Shown here: positions 1-8,602 of the stretch, piece by piece | Layout of the letters: each line of letters begins with the position of its first letter | How positions within the stretch are numbered: the first letter of the stretch is position 1 | NCBI GenBank assembly: GCA_951813515.1 | Contig: OX638346.1 | Span: forward strand, 861,617 to 925,616 | From: an uncultured Pseudomonadales bacterium | GTDB lineage: Bacteria > Pseudomonadota > Gammaproteobacteria > Pseudomonadales > Azotimanducaceae | DNA: 64,000 bases | Direction of reading: 5' to 3' | Notes under the pieces: generated by a model | What the model saw: the letters and a program-made list of their open reading frames with translations, nothing else | Database searches by the model: none | Told to the model about the DNA's origin: nothing | Made by a program: the position numbers and the translations under genes

Positions 1-2
1 GT

Positions 3-1553
3 TCCCAGTTCAGCGGCGCGAGGCCCACCGTATCCACAAGCCGGCGTCCCCCTTCGAGTGTGCTCAACACGCGTCGCATCGGCGGTGCACCGATCCTTCT
101 GTACAGCGACGATATCGAGGTCGAGAGCCATCGCCTCTCGCAGCCGACGGACCTCCTCGGTGCCGCCAAGGTGGTCGGGCAGACGGGTGCGTTGCGATAC
201 GGCATGCTGGCCGCGGTCGAAGACGACCCAACGATACCGGTAACGGTGACCGACGAAACCGGCGCCATGATCGATACCGCGATCATGGGCGAGGGGCGCA
301 ACTTCGGCGTCGCGCGTGTCCTATACGAACGATCCGGCACGGGACGGCAATCCTTCGGCTACATCAGCACGCTCCTCGACCATCCCCTGCATCGTGCCCT
401 GGTGCAGGGCATCGATACGCAGTTTGCGCGCGCGGACGGCAAATGGCGGGTGGAGATTCAGACCCTCGCGAGCGACGTGCGCTGCACGCCCGCCAGCGAC
501 GACATGGAGCGCCGTCCGGCCTGCCCGGACGACTCAGGCGGCAGGCAGCGCGGCTACGGCGTCTGGGCAGATGTCGATTTCACACCGCGCCCGGGAATGC
601 GGCACAGCCTGCGCGTCGACCTGTTCGACGAGCATCTCAACATCAACGATCTCGGTTTTCTCGGCCGCAACGATCAGTACGGCGCCTTCTACAGCCTGTC
701 GTTGGTAAACACGAATGTGCTCGGCCTGCGCCGGCTCGGCACCCGTTTCGCCGTCGGCCGGTTTTGCAACGGCGAGGGTCTCGTCACCCTTGACGGCATC
801 TCTTTCATGAACGCCTTTACGTTCCGCAACAAGAACGAGTTGCGCACGACGCTGCGCTACTTTCCGGAGCGCTGGGAGGATCTCGAGAGTCGGGGCCACG
901 GCGCCTACCGGATCAGTTCCCGCAAGGGCGTCGAACTGTCGTTCGGCACCGACACCAGCAAGACCGTGAGCTGGAGCGCGCAGTTCGTGGCCTTGAGCGA
1001 GGATCTCGGCGGAGTGGGCTACACCTTCGGTTCCGGCTTCACCTTCAAGCCGGCGGATCGCTTTTCCGTCGACCTCGACGTCAACTACCGCGAACGCGAT
1101 GGCTGGCTCCAATACGTATTCGACGAAGGTGATTTCGCAACCTTCTCGGCCTCCGACCTGCAGCCGAAGCTGGCGATGGACTTCTTCATCACGGCCCGCC
1201 AGCAGGTGCGGTTGACGCTGCAATGGGCCGGCATAAGGGCGAGGGAACAGGAACTCCTGCAGATCGTCGAGGGCGCACCACATCTGCAGCCCCGGGTGCG
1301 GGAAGACGGCGTGGAGAGCGACGACTTCACGATCAGCCGCCTGGTGGCCCAGTTGCGCTACCGGTGGGAGATCGCGCCGCTTTCCGACCTGTTCGTCGTC
1401 TATACGCGCGGAAGCAATCTTCCGAACGCCTACGACCTGGACGATCCCATGGCGTCTCCGAGAGACAGTTTCGGCCAACTCTATGGCGACGCGTTCGCCG
1501 ACCCCCTGGCCGACCTCCTGGTCGTCAAGCTGCGCTACCGGTTCGGACTTTGA
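3..1553 (+). CDS. DUF5916 outer-membrane barrel protein (5' end outside window)
   Basis: The frame is open to the left edge, so the N-terminus is missing; 516 residues are visible. An RRIGG motif near the start, AAKVVGQTG shortly after, and LNINDLGFLGRND in the middle are hallmarks of the DUF5916 family. The rest alternates short hydrophobic and polar stretches and ends VVKLRYRFGL, like the last strand of an outer-membrane beta-barrel. Complete members usually begin with a signal peptide and a CBM9-like carbohydrate-binding domain, which would lie to the left. The biochemical role of the family is not established. It is convergent with the dioxygenase gene that ends 8 nt downstream. Family call is confident; function is not. 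Confidence 0.8.
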   Translation, partial: SQFSGARPTVSTSRRPPSSVLNTRRIGGAPILLYSDDIEVESHRLSQPTDLLGAAKVVGQTGALRYGMLAAVEDDPTIPVTVTDETGAMIDTAIMGEGRNFGVARVLYERSGTGRQSFGYISTLLDHPLHRALVQGIDTQFARADGKWRVEIQTLASDVRCTPASDDMERRPACPDDSGGRQRGYGVWADVDFTPRPGMRHSLRVDLFDEHLNINDLGFLGRNDQYGAFYSLSLVNTNVLGLRRLGTRFAVGRFCNGEGLVTLDGISFMNAFTFRNKNELRTTLRYFPERWEDLESRGHGAYRISSRKGVELSFGTDTSKTVSWSAQFVALSEDLGGVGYTFGSGFTFKPADRFSVDLDVNYRERDGWLQYVFDEGDFATFSASDLQPKLAMDFFITARQQVRLTLQWAGIRAREQELLQIVEGAPHLQPRVREDGVESDDFTISRLVAQLRYRWEIAPLSDLFVVYTRGSNLPNAYDLDDPMASPRDSFGQLYGDAFADPLADLLVVKLRYRFGL

Positions 1554-1561
1554 CCCCCCAG

Positions 1562-3187
1562 TCAGTACACGCGGAAGTCGTTGGCCAGCGTGTGGTCCCA
1601 GCGATGCGTCATCAGGTAGTCGAGCGCGCGCCGTAGCCCTGCCCGATCCTCCCCATGCCGCCGCTCGGTGAGCGCTTCCAGCGCCATCGCATGCACGTAG
1701 CCCGTCTCGTCGTCGAGGCTCGAGACCAGCAGGTCGTCCAGTTCCTCGACCGGAATATCCGAGTTCAACAAGGCGCACATGGCGTTGAACCGGGCCTGGT
1801 TCTCGCCGGTCCAACCCGCGCGCGGGCTTGGCTCCTGCCAGTCCGGATTGTTCACGGTGAGCAGCCTGCGAATGGACGGCAGGGCAACGCGGGTATTCGT
1901 GCCGACAAAGGCCATCGCGTCCAGGCTCGCCCGCGCCACCTGGGGGAGTTTGTGTTCCAGCAGCTTCGCCAGCGCGGGCATGGCGCAGGCGGCGGGCTCG
2001 CCGATCTCGCCGAGGGCGAAGGCGGCGTTGATCTTGATCCAGTCGTCGTCGTGCCCGAGCAACTCCAGGAGCGGGCCCACGGCGACCTCCCCCATGGCAC
2101 CCAGTGCATACGCCTCGTCCTGCGGCACGACGGCACCGTCATTCCAGTGGCGAACCAGACGACTTTCGTCATCCGGCATGAATGAGTCCCGCGCTCTCCG
2201 TTTCGGGTGGTACGGCGGAGGAATTTCGCGCTGCAGGCCAGCGAACTGGAGCAGGCTTGCTCGCAGCGGCTCAATGGCTTCGGCACCCATGGCCGCCAGC
2301 CCGTAAATCGCTTCAAGCCGGGCCTTCTGGTCGGCACCGTTGAGCTTGCCCATCCATTTCTGTGCGTCGCCGGACGACGCGTCGGCCCGGCCTGCAAATC
2401 GCGGGGCGCCACGCATCCAGTCCCAGATATAGGACCAGGCCCGGCTGTGGTCGAATTGCGCGAGGCGTGCTTCAGGTGGCTGCCAACCGACTTCGCCCCC
2501 GTCCCAGCTTGGCCCGGTCGGGTTGCGCGTACGCAGGTAGCAGAACTTGAACATGTACCGGCTCGAATCGGTCCGGTTGCTGAGCGCCCCATGGGCGATA
2601 TCAAAAGCGGTCAGCATGCAGGTGCCGGCCTTGATCTGGTCGCCGACGAGCCCAAACGGAAAGTCGCTTTCAAACAGGAGGGCGTGCAGGTGCGTGCCTG
2701 GAATGACCCGCGTCGGACCGCGCACGGCCGGGGTGTCCTGCGGAAAGTAAATGATCATCGCGATCCGGGGCACGTGGTGCCGGAACCGGCCGAGCGGGCA
2801 CTGTCCATCCTGGTGCCAGCCGCTGTTTGCCGTGGACCCTTCGCCCACCGGCGGTTTGTGCTCGAACCCGGTCAGCGAAAGCGCTCGTTCCGCTTTCGCG
2901 AGCGGTTCGTTGGCGTGCATGTAGCGGTGCGGATGCAGCATGTAGTCGTCGCCGAGCACGCTTTGCACGGCGCCGTGGATGACCGGGTCATCGAGTAGCT
3001 CCTGCAGCTCGGCGATTCGGGGCAACACGTTGTTGCCCATGTTGAATTCCTGCCGGTTGCTCCACTCCATCTTCTCAAAGATGTCCTGGTGGAACTCGGG
3101 GGGGAGGCTGCTGTCGAGCAGGATCACGCCGTCGCAGATGAACCGTCGAACCTGCTCGTCCGTGAGCTTGATCCCGTTGGGTTTCAC
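1562..3187 (-). CDS. PhyH-family dioxygenase with C-terminal HEAT repeats (copy A1)
   Basis: A 541-residue protein with an N-terminal phytanoyl-CoA dioxygenase fold. The Fe(II) triad is visible as H125-x-D127 (GWHQDGQ) and H199 (FDIAHGA), and R210 (SSRYMFKF) is the likely 2-oxoglutarate-binding arginine. From about residue 285 to the end it changes to alpha-helical HEAT/PBS-lyase-like repeats (LLGHDDDWIKINAAFALGEI and similar units). Plain PhyH enzymes are about 250-350 residues, so the repeat half is extra. I chose the GTG at 3187 because it follows a strong purine-rich ribosome site and matches the N-termini of paralogs; an ATG at 3205 is possible. It lies 29 nt downstream of copy A2 and is probably cotranscribed. 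Substrate unknown. Confidence 0.85.
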   Translation of the reverse strand: MKPNGIKLTDEQVRRFICDGVILLDSSLPPEFHQDIFEKMEWSNRQEFNMGNNVLPRIAELQELLDDPVIHGAVQSVLGDDYMLHPHRYMHANEPLAKAERALSLTGFEHKPPVGEGSTANSGWHQDGQCPLGRFRHHVPRIAMIIYFPQDTPAVRGPTRVIPGTHLHALLFESDFPFGLVGDQIKAGTCMLTAFDIAHGALSNRTDSSRYMFKFCYLRTRNPTGPSWDGGEVGWQPPEARLAQFDHSRAWSYIWDWMRGAPRFAGRADASSGDAQKWMGKLNGADQKARLEAIYGLAAMGAEAIEPLRASLLQFAGLQREIPPPYHPKRRARDSFMPDDESRLVRHWNDGAVVPQDEAYALGAMGEVAVGPLLELLGHDDDWIKINAAFALGEIGEPAACAMPALAKLLEHKLPQVARASLDAMAFVGTNTRVALPSIRRLLTVNNPDWQEPSPRAGWTGENQARFNAMCALLNSDIPVEELDDLLVSSLDDETGYVHAMALEALTERRHGEDRAGLRRALDYLMTHRWDHTLANDFRVY

Positions 3188-3216
3188 TCGGCCTTCCCCC
3201 TCCATCGTTGCGGACA

Positions 3217-4836
3217 CTAGAACACCCGCTGGCCGTTCGCCAGCGTGTGGTCCCAGCAATGCGTCTTCAGGTAGTCGAGCGCATGCAGCAGCCCCGCCCG
3301 GTCTTCGTCGTTACGCGGCCGAGTGAGGCCCTCGAGCGCCAGGGCCTGCACGTATCCGAATACATCATCGAGGCAGGTAACCAGCACGTCGTCCACCTCG
3401 TCCATGGAGACATCGGAACTCAGCAGGGCAGACAGCGCATTGAACCGGACCCCCATCTCGCCGTACCTGTCGCCGCTTGAGCCCAAGGGCTGCCGCCAAG
3501 CCGGATTCTCTACCGTCAGCACCCTGCGGATGGCGGGCAACGCGGCGCGCATGTTGGTACCTATGCAGCCCATCGCGTCCAGCGTCGCCCGCGCGACCTG
3601 GTGCAGTTCGTGGTCCAGCAGTTTCGCCAGTTCGGGCATGGCGCGGGCGGCGGGCGGACCGACCTCGCCGAGGGCGAAGGCGGCGTTGATCTTGATCCAG
3701 GTATCGTCGTGGCCGAGTAGTTCCATGAGGGGTTGCACGGCGACTTCCCCCATGGCGCCCAGCGCATACGCCTCATCCTGCAGCGTATAGGCGACATCGT
3801 TCCAGCGGCGCACGTTCGGATCACCAATCGGCACGAAAGCGCCCGACTTGTCGATCATGTAGGGACACGTGAATTCGCGCTGCTGGCCCGCATTCTTGAG
3901 CAGGCTGTCGACTAGCGGTTCGACGGCGTCGGCGCCCATCGCCGCCAGTTCATAGATGGCTTCGAGCCGGACCTCCTGGTCGGTATCGTGGAGCGAACCC
4001 ATCCAATCCTGCACGTCCTTCGACGCGGTCGGCTTGCGGCTTGTAATACGCGGCGCCCCGCGCATCCAATCCCAGATGTAGGCCCAGGCCTTGCCGTGGT
4101 CGTACCTGCCAAGGCGCGCCGCCGGCGGCCGCCATTGCACCTCGCCCCCGTCCCAGCTCGGCCCGACCGGATTCCGCGTGCGCAGGAACACGAACTTGAC
4201 CATGTAGCGGCTCGCATCGGTCCGGTTGCTGAGCGCGGCGTGAGCGATGTCGAAAGCGATCAGCAGGCACGTGCCCGCCTTGATCTCATCGCCGACAAAC
4301 GCGAACGGGAAATCGCTCTTTCTGAGGTAGGGCTGAATATGCGTGCCCGGAATGACCCGCGTGGGACCGCGCTCGGGCGGAGTGTCCTGCGGAAAGTAGA
4401 GGATCATGGCCAGCCGGGGCACGTGATAGCGCGCCCGCGACATCGGAATCTGCCCATCCTGGTGCCAGCAACTGTTTCCCGATGATCCGTTGCCCATGGG
4501 CGGACCGTGCTCGCTTCCGTTCAGCGTGAGGATTCGCTGGCCCTCGTCGAGCGGTTCGCTGGCGTGCATGAAGCGGTGGGGGTGCAACATGTAGTCATTG
4601 CCGAGGACACTCTGCACCGCGCCGTGGATGACCGGCGCATCCAGGATCTGCTGCAATTCCGCAATCCGGGGCAACACGTTGTTGCCCATGTTGAATTCAT
4701 GGGTGTTGTTCCACTGGATCTTGTCGAAGATCTCCTGATGGACCTCGGGCTCAAGGCCGCTATCGAGCACGACCACACCGTCGCAGATGAACCGCCGGAC
4801 CTGCTCGTCCGTCAGTTTGATGCCCTCGGGCTTCAT
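3217..4836 (-). CDS. PhyH-family dioxygenase with C-terminal HEAT repeats (copy A2)
   Basis: A 539-residue tandem paralog of the gene downstream, with the same order: PhyH domain (CWHQDGQ carries H-x-D; FDIAHAALSNRTDASRYM carries the distal His and the 2OG Arg), then HEAT-like repeats. The ATG at 4836 is preceded by AGGA at good spacing and begins MKPEGIKLTD, aligning with all paralogs; the open frame upstream to 5103 has no such conservation and overlaps the divergent LLM gene. It is the first gene of a two-gene unit and shares a 107-nt intergenic region, containing a perfect inverted repeat, with the divergent LLM gene. All catalytic residues are present, so activity is expected; substrate unknown. 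Confidence 0.86.
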   Translation of the reverse strand: MKPEGIKLTDEQVRRFICDGVVVLDSGLEPEVHQEIFDKIQWNNTHEFNMGNNVLPRIAELQQILDAPVIHGAVQSVLGNDYMLHPHRFMHASEPLDEGQRILTLNGSEHGPPMGNGSSGNSCWHQDGQIPMSRARYHVPRLAMILYFPQDTPPERGPTRVIPGTHIQPYLRKSDFPFAFVGDEIKAGTCLLIAFDIAHAALSNRTDASRYMVKFVFLRTRNPVGPSWDGGEVQWRPPAARLGRYDHGKAWAYIWDWMRGAPRITSRKPTASKDVQDWMGSLHDTDQEVRLEAIYELAAMGADAVEPLVDSLLKNAGQQREFTCPYMIDKSGAFVPIGDPNVRRWNDVAYTLQDEAYALGAMGEVAVQPLMELLGHDDTWIKINAAFALGEVGPPAARAMPELAKLLDHELHQVARATLDAMGCIGTNMRAALPAIRRVLTVENPAWRQPLGSSGDRYGEMGVRFNALSALLSSDVSMDEVDDVLVTCLDDVFGYVQALALEGLTRPRNDEDRAGLLHALDYLKTHCWDHTLANGQRVF

Positions 4837-4858
4837 GCTGTGATCCTCGCATCCCCAA

Positions 4859-4881
4859 GCCGAAACCAGCAGTGTTTCGGC
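4859..4881. promoter_or_regulatory. Perfect 8-bp inverted repeat between divergent genes
   Basis: GCCGAAAC (4859-4866) and GTTTCGGC (4874-4881) form a perfect inverted repeat with a 7-nt centre, midway between the dioxygenase-HEAT gene starting at 4836 and the LLM gene starting at 4944. TATATTAT at 4885-4892, just beside it, could supply -10 elements on either strand. The layout suits an operator controlling both genes; no regulator gene is adjacent. Confidence 0.45.
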
Positions 4882-4943
4882 ACGTATATTATGCACCCGG
4901 TGCGGCGCGATCGGCGTGGCCGGGCCAGAATCGGAGATGAGGC

Positions 4944-5999
4944 ATGGAAATCGGCGTAGGCCTTGATGCAAGGCTGGGCATGGGTTGGGCGGACCAGGCA
5001 GTACTGTCCCGGGAAGCGGCAGAGCTGGGCTACAAGAGCATCTGGACGCCGGAGGGCGCGGGACAGGACTCCTTTCATCTCTGTGTCCAGCGGTGGATGG
5101 CAAGCCGGGAAGCCGTGCCCGAGGGTGTCGGGACCGGCATCGGTGTGTCCCCCGTCATGTACCGAACACCCGTGTCTTTCGCCATGGCCGGAGGCACGGT
5201 CAGCGAGATCACCGGCGGCCGATTCGTCATGGGCATCGGTACCGGCGCCGCGCACAGGCCCGCGGCCCGGCGTGCCGTGGGATTGGGTCGAATATCCGCC
5301 CTGGCCCTCATGCGCGACTACCTGACAGTGATCCGAGGGCTGGTGGCAGGAGATCTGGTCGACCACGAAGGAGAGACTGTCACGCTGCGGAACATGCGCC
5401 TCGGCATCTCACCACCGCCCCGTACACCGGTCTACCTGGGAGCACTGGGTCCGAGAATGCTGGAACTCTCGGGGGAGCTTGCAGACGGGGCGTCGCTCAA
5501 CTGGTGTACGCCGGAGCAGGTTGCCTGGAGCCGTGAACGGATCGACGCGGGCGCCGCCCGGGCCGGCCGCGAACCGTCAGAGATCAAGATGGCGGAATAC
5601 ATCCGCATCTGCGTCGACGACGACGTCGATCTTGCCCGTATCGCACTGGCCAACGCTACGGCCGGATACGCGCTGGGCGGCAGCGTCCCCACGGAGCGGG
5701 AGCGGCAGTTCGGGTACCGCGCCCACTTCGAGCGCATGGGGTTCTCAGACGAACTGGCGGAACTGGACGCGATGCGGACCGAGGGCGCGAGTCCCGACGA
5801 CGTGGCGGAAGCCTTTCCAGAGCATGTGTTGCGTGCCGTTGGCTACTTTGGACCGGCCGACGGCGCGGCGACGGCCTTCAAGCGGCTGGCCCAAGGGCTC
5901 GACACCGCAATCGTTCGCGTGGTGGCCGCGAGGCCGGGCCTCGACTCGGTCCGGGCCGCCATGCGGGCCTGCGCACCCGCGATGGTCGAAGCGGCTTAG
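4944..5999 (+). CDS. LLM-class flavin- or F420-dependent oxidoreductase
   Basis: A 351-residue luciferase-like monooxygenase-superfamily protein, close to the F420-dependent methylene-tetrahydromethanopterin-reductase-like branch. Visible features are the TIM-barrel opening (MEIGVGLD), the SIWTPEG strand where family members carry an SxWxxE/D motif, and the cofactor-site segment ITGGRFVMGIGTG. The cofactor (FMN or F420) cannot be decided from sequence. ATG 4944 follows GGAGATGAGGC. It is divergent from the dioxygenase-HEAT pair, and its last codons overlap the convergent group-B dioxygenase gene by 4 nt. Another LLM gene sits beside the other dioxygenase-HEAT pair at 14.5-18.8 kb, which suggests a joint oxidative function. 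Confidence 0.8.
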   Translation: MEIGVGLDARLGMGWADQAVLSREAAELGYKSIWTPEGAGQDSFHLCVQRWMASREAVPEGVGTGIGVSPVMYRTPVSFAMAGGTVSEITGGRFVMGIGTGAAHRPAARRAVGLGRISALALMRDYLTVIRGLVAGDLVDHEGETVTLRNMRLGISPPPRTPVYLGALGPRMLELSGELADGASLNWCTPEQVAWSRERIDAGAARAGREPSEIKMAEYIRICVDDDVDLARIALANATAGYALGGSVPTERERQFGYRAHFERMGFSDELAELDAMRTEGASPDDVAEAFPEHVLRAVGYFGPADGAATAFKRLAQGLDTAIVRVVAARPGLDSVRAAMRACAPAMVEAA

Positions 6000-7054
6000 T
6001 GGTAGAGGTCCTTCTTTGACCCCAGCGCACTTCCGAGCGATTCCTCGTAGGCAGCAACGTACTTCCTGGCGCGCTGGGTGAATGACACGCGGTCGCCCTG
6101 GGTCGAGTACTCGGGAACGCACCCATGCTGGAGCAGGATCGCGAGTCGCGGGCCGTACTTGTCGATCAGCTTCTGCGGCACCTTGCCGATGTAGTCCTCG
6201 ATCGGCCGAATGAACGGTCGCACAAGGTAGACCGTCGCGCTCACTCGCAGCCCCGGCGCGGTGCGATTGAACGCGCCGTGCCAGGTATTCCCGTGCCATA
6301 TGGCCAACGAGCCTGCGGGGGCTTCCAGGAGCACGGCCTGGTCCTTGCCACCTTCCTCGTAGGGCAGGAGGGTGGCTTCCTTTTCCGTGGGCTTGCGGCA
6401 CCACTTGTGACTGCCTGGCACGGCACACGTGGCGCCGTTTTCCCGATTGAAGTCGGTCAAGAGATACGTGCACTGGGCCTGGTAGGCCTGCGGCGGGAGC
6501 GGTTCCGGCACCGCCGAGTCCGAGTGCAGCGGGAAGTTGCTCCTGTTCGGCCCCTTCATCCAGCAGCCCATGGACGACAGCACCGCGCTGTAACCGATCA
6601 GGTACGTGACCAGGGCGAGCAGCGGCGGGTTCATCAGCGCCTCGGCGAACACCTCGTCGTCATACAGGATCAGGTTCATCCGGTCGCCGAACGGCGAATC
6701 GACGACGTTGGGCTCCTTCAGCATGATCGGAGGTGGCGCGTCTTTCCCTTCTTTCTTCGCTTCTTCTTCCGCTTCCTTGGCGAACTTCTGCCCGTCAAAA
6801 CCCTGCAGCAAAGGTGGTCGATTGGCGTGCGTCGCGCCGGTCACCACATCGGGGCGCTCGCCGTTGCGCTGCTCGGCGATGTCGAGCAGCGCCGCCAGCA
6901 TCCGCTCGGCGAGGTTGTTCGGGTTCGCGATCTCGGGCGGGATGACACAGAAGCCCTTTGCGTCGAGATCTGCGACATAGTCCTCCAAGCCTAGTTCACA
7001 TATGTCGTTCCATGCCCGATCACGGGGCTCCAGCGCGGTTGCTGCTTCTGCCAT
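5996..7054 (-). CDS. PhyH-family dioxygenase, group B (copy B1)
   Basis: A 352-residue Fe(II)/2-oxoglutarate dioxygenase-type protein. Ligands are H177-x-D179 (PLHSDS) and H259 (NTWHGAF), with R270 (GLRVS) as the likely 2OG anchor; VPGSHKWCR is the conserved strand before the distal His. The N-terminal RAWNDICELGLEDYVADLD is shared with copies B2, B3 and B4. It has a charged insert (EAEEEAKKEGKD, about residues 94-105) absent from its paralogs. ATG 7054 follows GGGGAGGAA. The conserved GGCGTAGAAT element lies 28 nt upstream, so it probably has its own promoter despite the tandem neighbour. Substrate unknown. Confidence 0.85.
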   Translation of the reverse strand: MAEAATALEPRDRAWNDICELGLEDYVADLDAKGFCVIPPEIANPNNLAERMLAALLDIAEQRNGERPDVVTGATHANRPPLLQGFDGQKFAKEAEEEAKKEGKDAPPPIMLKEPNVVDSPFGDRMNLILYDDEVFAEALMNPPLLALVTYLIGYSAVLSSMGCWMKGPNRSNFPLHSDSAVPEPLPPQAYQAQCTYLLTDFNRENGATCAVPGSHKWCRKPTEKEATLLPYEEGGKDQAVLLEAPAGSLAIWHGNTWHGAFNRTAPGLRVSATVYLVRPFIRPIEDYIGKVPQKLIDKYGPRLAILLQHGCVPEYSTQGDRVSFTQRARKYVAAYEESLGSALGSKKDLYH

Positions 7055-7082
7055 GGCTCAAGTTCCTCCCCAACTTGCGGTC

Positions 7083-7093
7083 ATTCTACGCCC
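7083..7093 (-). promoter_or_regulatory. Conserved GGGCGTAGAAT promoter-like element (B1)
   Basis: On the minus strand this reads GGGCGTAGAAT, with TAGAAT resembling a -10 box, 28 nt from the ATG of the B1 dioxygenase gene. The same element occurs at almost the same distance upstream of three paralogs (8276-8286, 26074-26083, 48295-48304). No conserved -35 hexamer is visible. Confidence 0.5.
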
Positions 7094-7175
7094 GAAAGCA
7101 CGGCCCGACAGGCGGCAGGGCCCACGGCCTGCCGCGTCGGAATGTCGTCCGCCGGCGTTTCCGCCCGGGGTCGCC

Positions 7176-8246
7176 TTAGGCGTAGTGGTCGCCCTTCGAC
7201 CCCAAATCGACCCCAACCTCCTGCTCGTAGGCGGAGCGGACCTTCTCGGCGCTCGCCGTATTCGCCACGCGCGAGGCCTGGGTCGTGGCCCCCGGGACAC
7301 ATCCTTGCTGGAGCGCCATCGCAAACCGTGGCCCGTGCCTGTCGATCAGCTTCTGCGGCACGCGGCCGATGTAGTCCTCCAGTGGCCGCATGAACTGCCG
7401 CACGAAGTAGACGGTCATGCTGACCCGCAGCCCCGGCGCTATGCGGTTGAAGGCACCGTGCCAGGTGTTGCCATGCCAGCAGACAAGCGAGCCCGGCGGG
7501 GCCTCAATCACGACGGCCTGATCCTTGCCTCCTTCCTCGTACGGAAGGAGCGCGGCCTCCGTGTCCGTCGGCCGGCGGCACCACTTGTGGCTGCCGGGCA
7601 CGATACACGTCGCTCCGTTCTCCCGATCGAAATCGGTCAACACGTACGTGAATTGGGCCTGGTAGGCGATCGACGGCAGCGGATTCGGCAAACCCGAGTC
7701 CGAGTGCAGCGCGAAGTTACTCTTGCATGGACCTTTCATCCAGCAGCCCATGGACGAAAGCACTCCGCTGTGGCCCACCAGGTACGTAACCAGGGCGAGC
7801 AGCGGCGGATTCATCACCGCCTCCGCGAACACCTCTTCCTCGTTGAAGATCAACGCCATGCCATCGCCGAACGGCGAATCGATCGCGTCGTCCTGATTCA
7901 GAAGTGCAGGATCGGTCGCTTCCTTTCCGGCTTCAATTTCAGATCCGTCCTTGCCATATCGCGCCGAGTCATAGCCATGCAGCAAGGCCGGCTTGTAGGC
8001 GTGGGTGGCGCCGGTGACGACATCGGGACGTTCGCCGTTGCGCCGTTCGGCGACATTGAGCAAGGCCTCGAGCAACCGCCCGGATAGATTGTTCGGATTC
8101 GCGATCTCCGGCGGCATGACGCAGTAGCCGTGCGCGTCGAGGTCCGCCACGTAGCTCTGCAGGCCGAGATCGGAAATTTCCTTCCACGCGCGTTCGCGAG
8201 GTCCGAGCGGCTTTATTTCTTCGGCTAGTTGTGCTGGTTCTGCCAT
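7176..8246 (-). CDS. PhyH-family dioxygenase, group B (copy B2)
   Basis: A 356-residue paralog of the gene 121 nt downstream. Ligands H181-x-D183 (ALHSDS) and H263 (NTWHGAF) and the anchor R274 (GLRVS) are all present. The start is the ATG at 8246 (MAEPAQLAEEIKPLG), which follows GGGGAGGA and fits the paralogs; the longer open frame to 8378 runs over the promoter element and into the divergent antitoxin region. The gap and the promoter-like element before each copy suggest separately started transcripts rather than one operon. Substrate unknown. Confidence 0.85.
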   Translation of the reverse strand: MAEPAQLAEEIKPLGPRERAWKEISDLGLQSYVADLDAHGYCVMPPEIANPNNLSGRLLEALLNVAERRNGERPDVVTGATHAYKPALLHGYDSARYGKDGSEIEAGKEATDPALLNQDDAIDSPFGDGMALIFNEEEVFAEAVMNPPLLALVTYLVGHSGVLSSMGCWMKGPCKSNFALHSDSGLPNPLPSIAYQAQFTYVLTDFDRENGATCIVPGSHKWCRRPTDTEAALLPYEEGGKDQAVVIEAPPGSLVCWHGNTWHGAFNRIAPGLRVSMTVYFVRQFMRPLEDYIGRVPQKLIDRHGPRFAMALQQGCVPGATTQASRVANTASAEKVRSAYEQEVGVDLGSKGDHYA

Positions 8247-8275
8247 GATTTGAGTCCTCCCCTGACTATGCGACC

Positions 8276-8286
8276 ATTCTACGCCC
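8276..8286 (-). promoter_or_regulatory. Conserved GGGCGTAGAAT promoter-like element (B2)
   Basis: Minus-strand GGGCGTAGAAT, 29 nt from the B2 start codon, identical to the element before B1. It argues that translation starts at 8246 rather than at an upstream codon. Confidence 0.5.
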
Positions 8287-8344
8287 GAATTCGCAAACGC
8301 GCAGACGGACGACCATTCGGCTCCCCACGGCCCGAAAGTGGTCA

Positions 8345-8350
8345 TATAAT
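8345..8350 (+). promoter_or_regulatory. Candidate -10 box (TATAAT) for the phd/vapC pair
   Basis: A perfect TATAAT ends directly before the first in-frame ATG (8351). Transcription from it would begin inside or after that codon, which favours the second ATG at 8378 as the antitoxin start. No good -35 hexamer is seen 17 nt upstream. Confidence 0.45.
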
Positions 8351-8377
8351 ATGTACACTTATTCTTCGAGTGTGGCA

Positions 8378-8602
8378 ATGAAAGCCGTCGGCGCAGCGAA
8401 ATTCAAAGAACAGTGCCTGTCGTTGATCGATCATCTCGACCCGGAGGGTCTGGTGGTAACCAAGCACGGCAAGCCGGTGGCGCGAGTCCTGCCCTATGAA
8501 CGCCGGTTCGCTCCCCTCATTGGCAGCCTGCGGGACAAGATCGGAATTCACGGTGACATCATGAGTACCGGGTCCGTCTGGCAGGCAGATGTTGAATCTT
8601 GA
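8378..8602 (+). CDS. Phd/YefM-type antitoxin
   Basis: A 74-residue small protein. MKAVGAAKFKEQCLSLIDHL is the N-terminal DNA-binding and dimerisation half of Phd/YefM antitoxins, followed by LVVTKHGKPVARVLPY, the standard beta-hairpin motif; the charged C-terminal tail would bind and neutralise the toxin. The 3' end overlaps the PIN-domain gene by 14 nt, typical of coupled translation of antitoxin and toxin. An upstream ATG (8351) adds nine residues but abuts a perfect -10 box, so 8378 is preferred. Autorepression is expected from the family. The pair sits between a dioxygenase gene and a CoA-transferase gene. Confidence 0.8.
   Translation: MKAVGAAKFKEQCLSLIDHLDPEGLVVTKHGKPVARVLPYERRFAPLIGSLRDKIGIHGDIMSTGSVWQADVES

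Noticed and set aside
4837..5103. N-terminal extension of dioxygenase A2
   Set aside because: Overlaps the divergent promoter region and the LLM gene, is unlike all paralogs, and a good ribosome site precedes the ATG at 4836.
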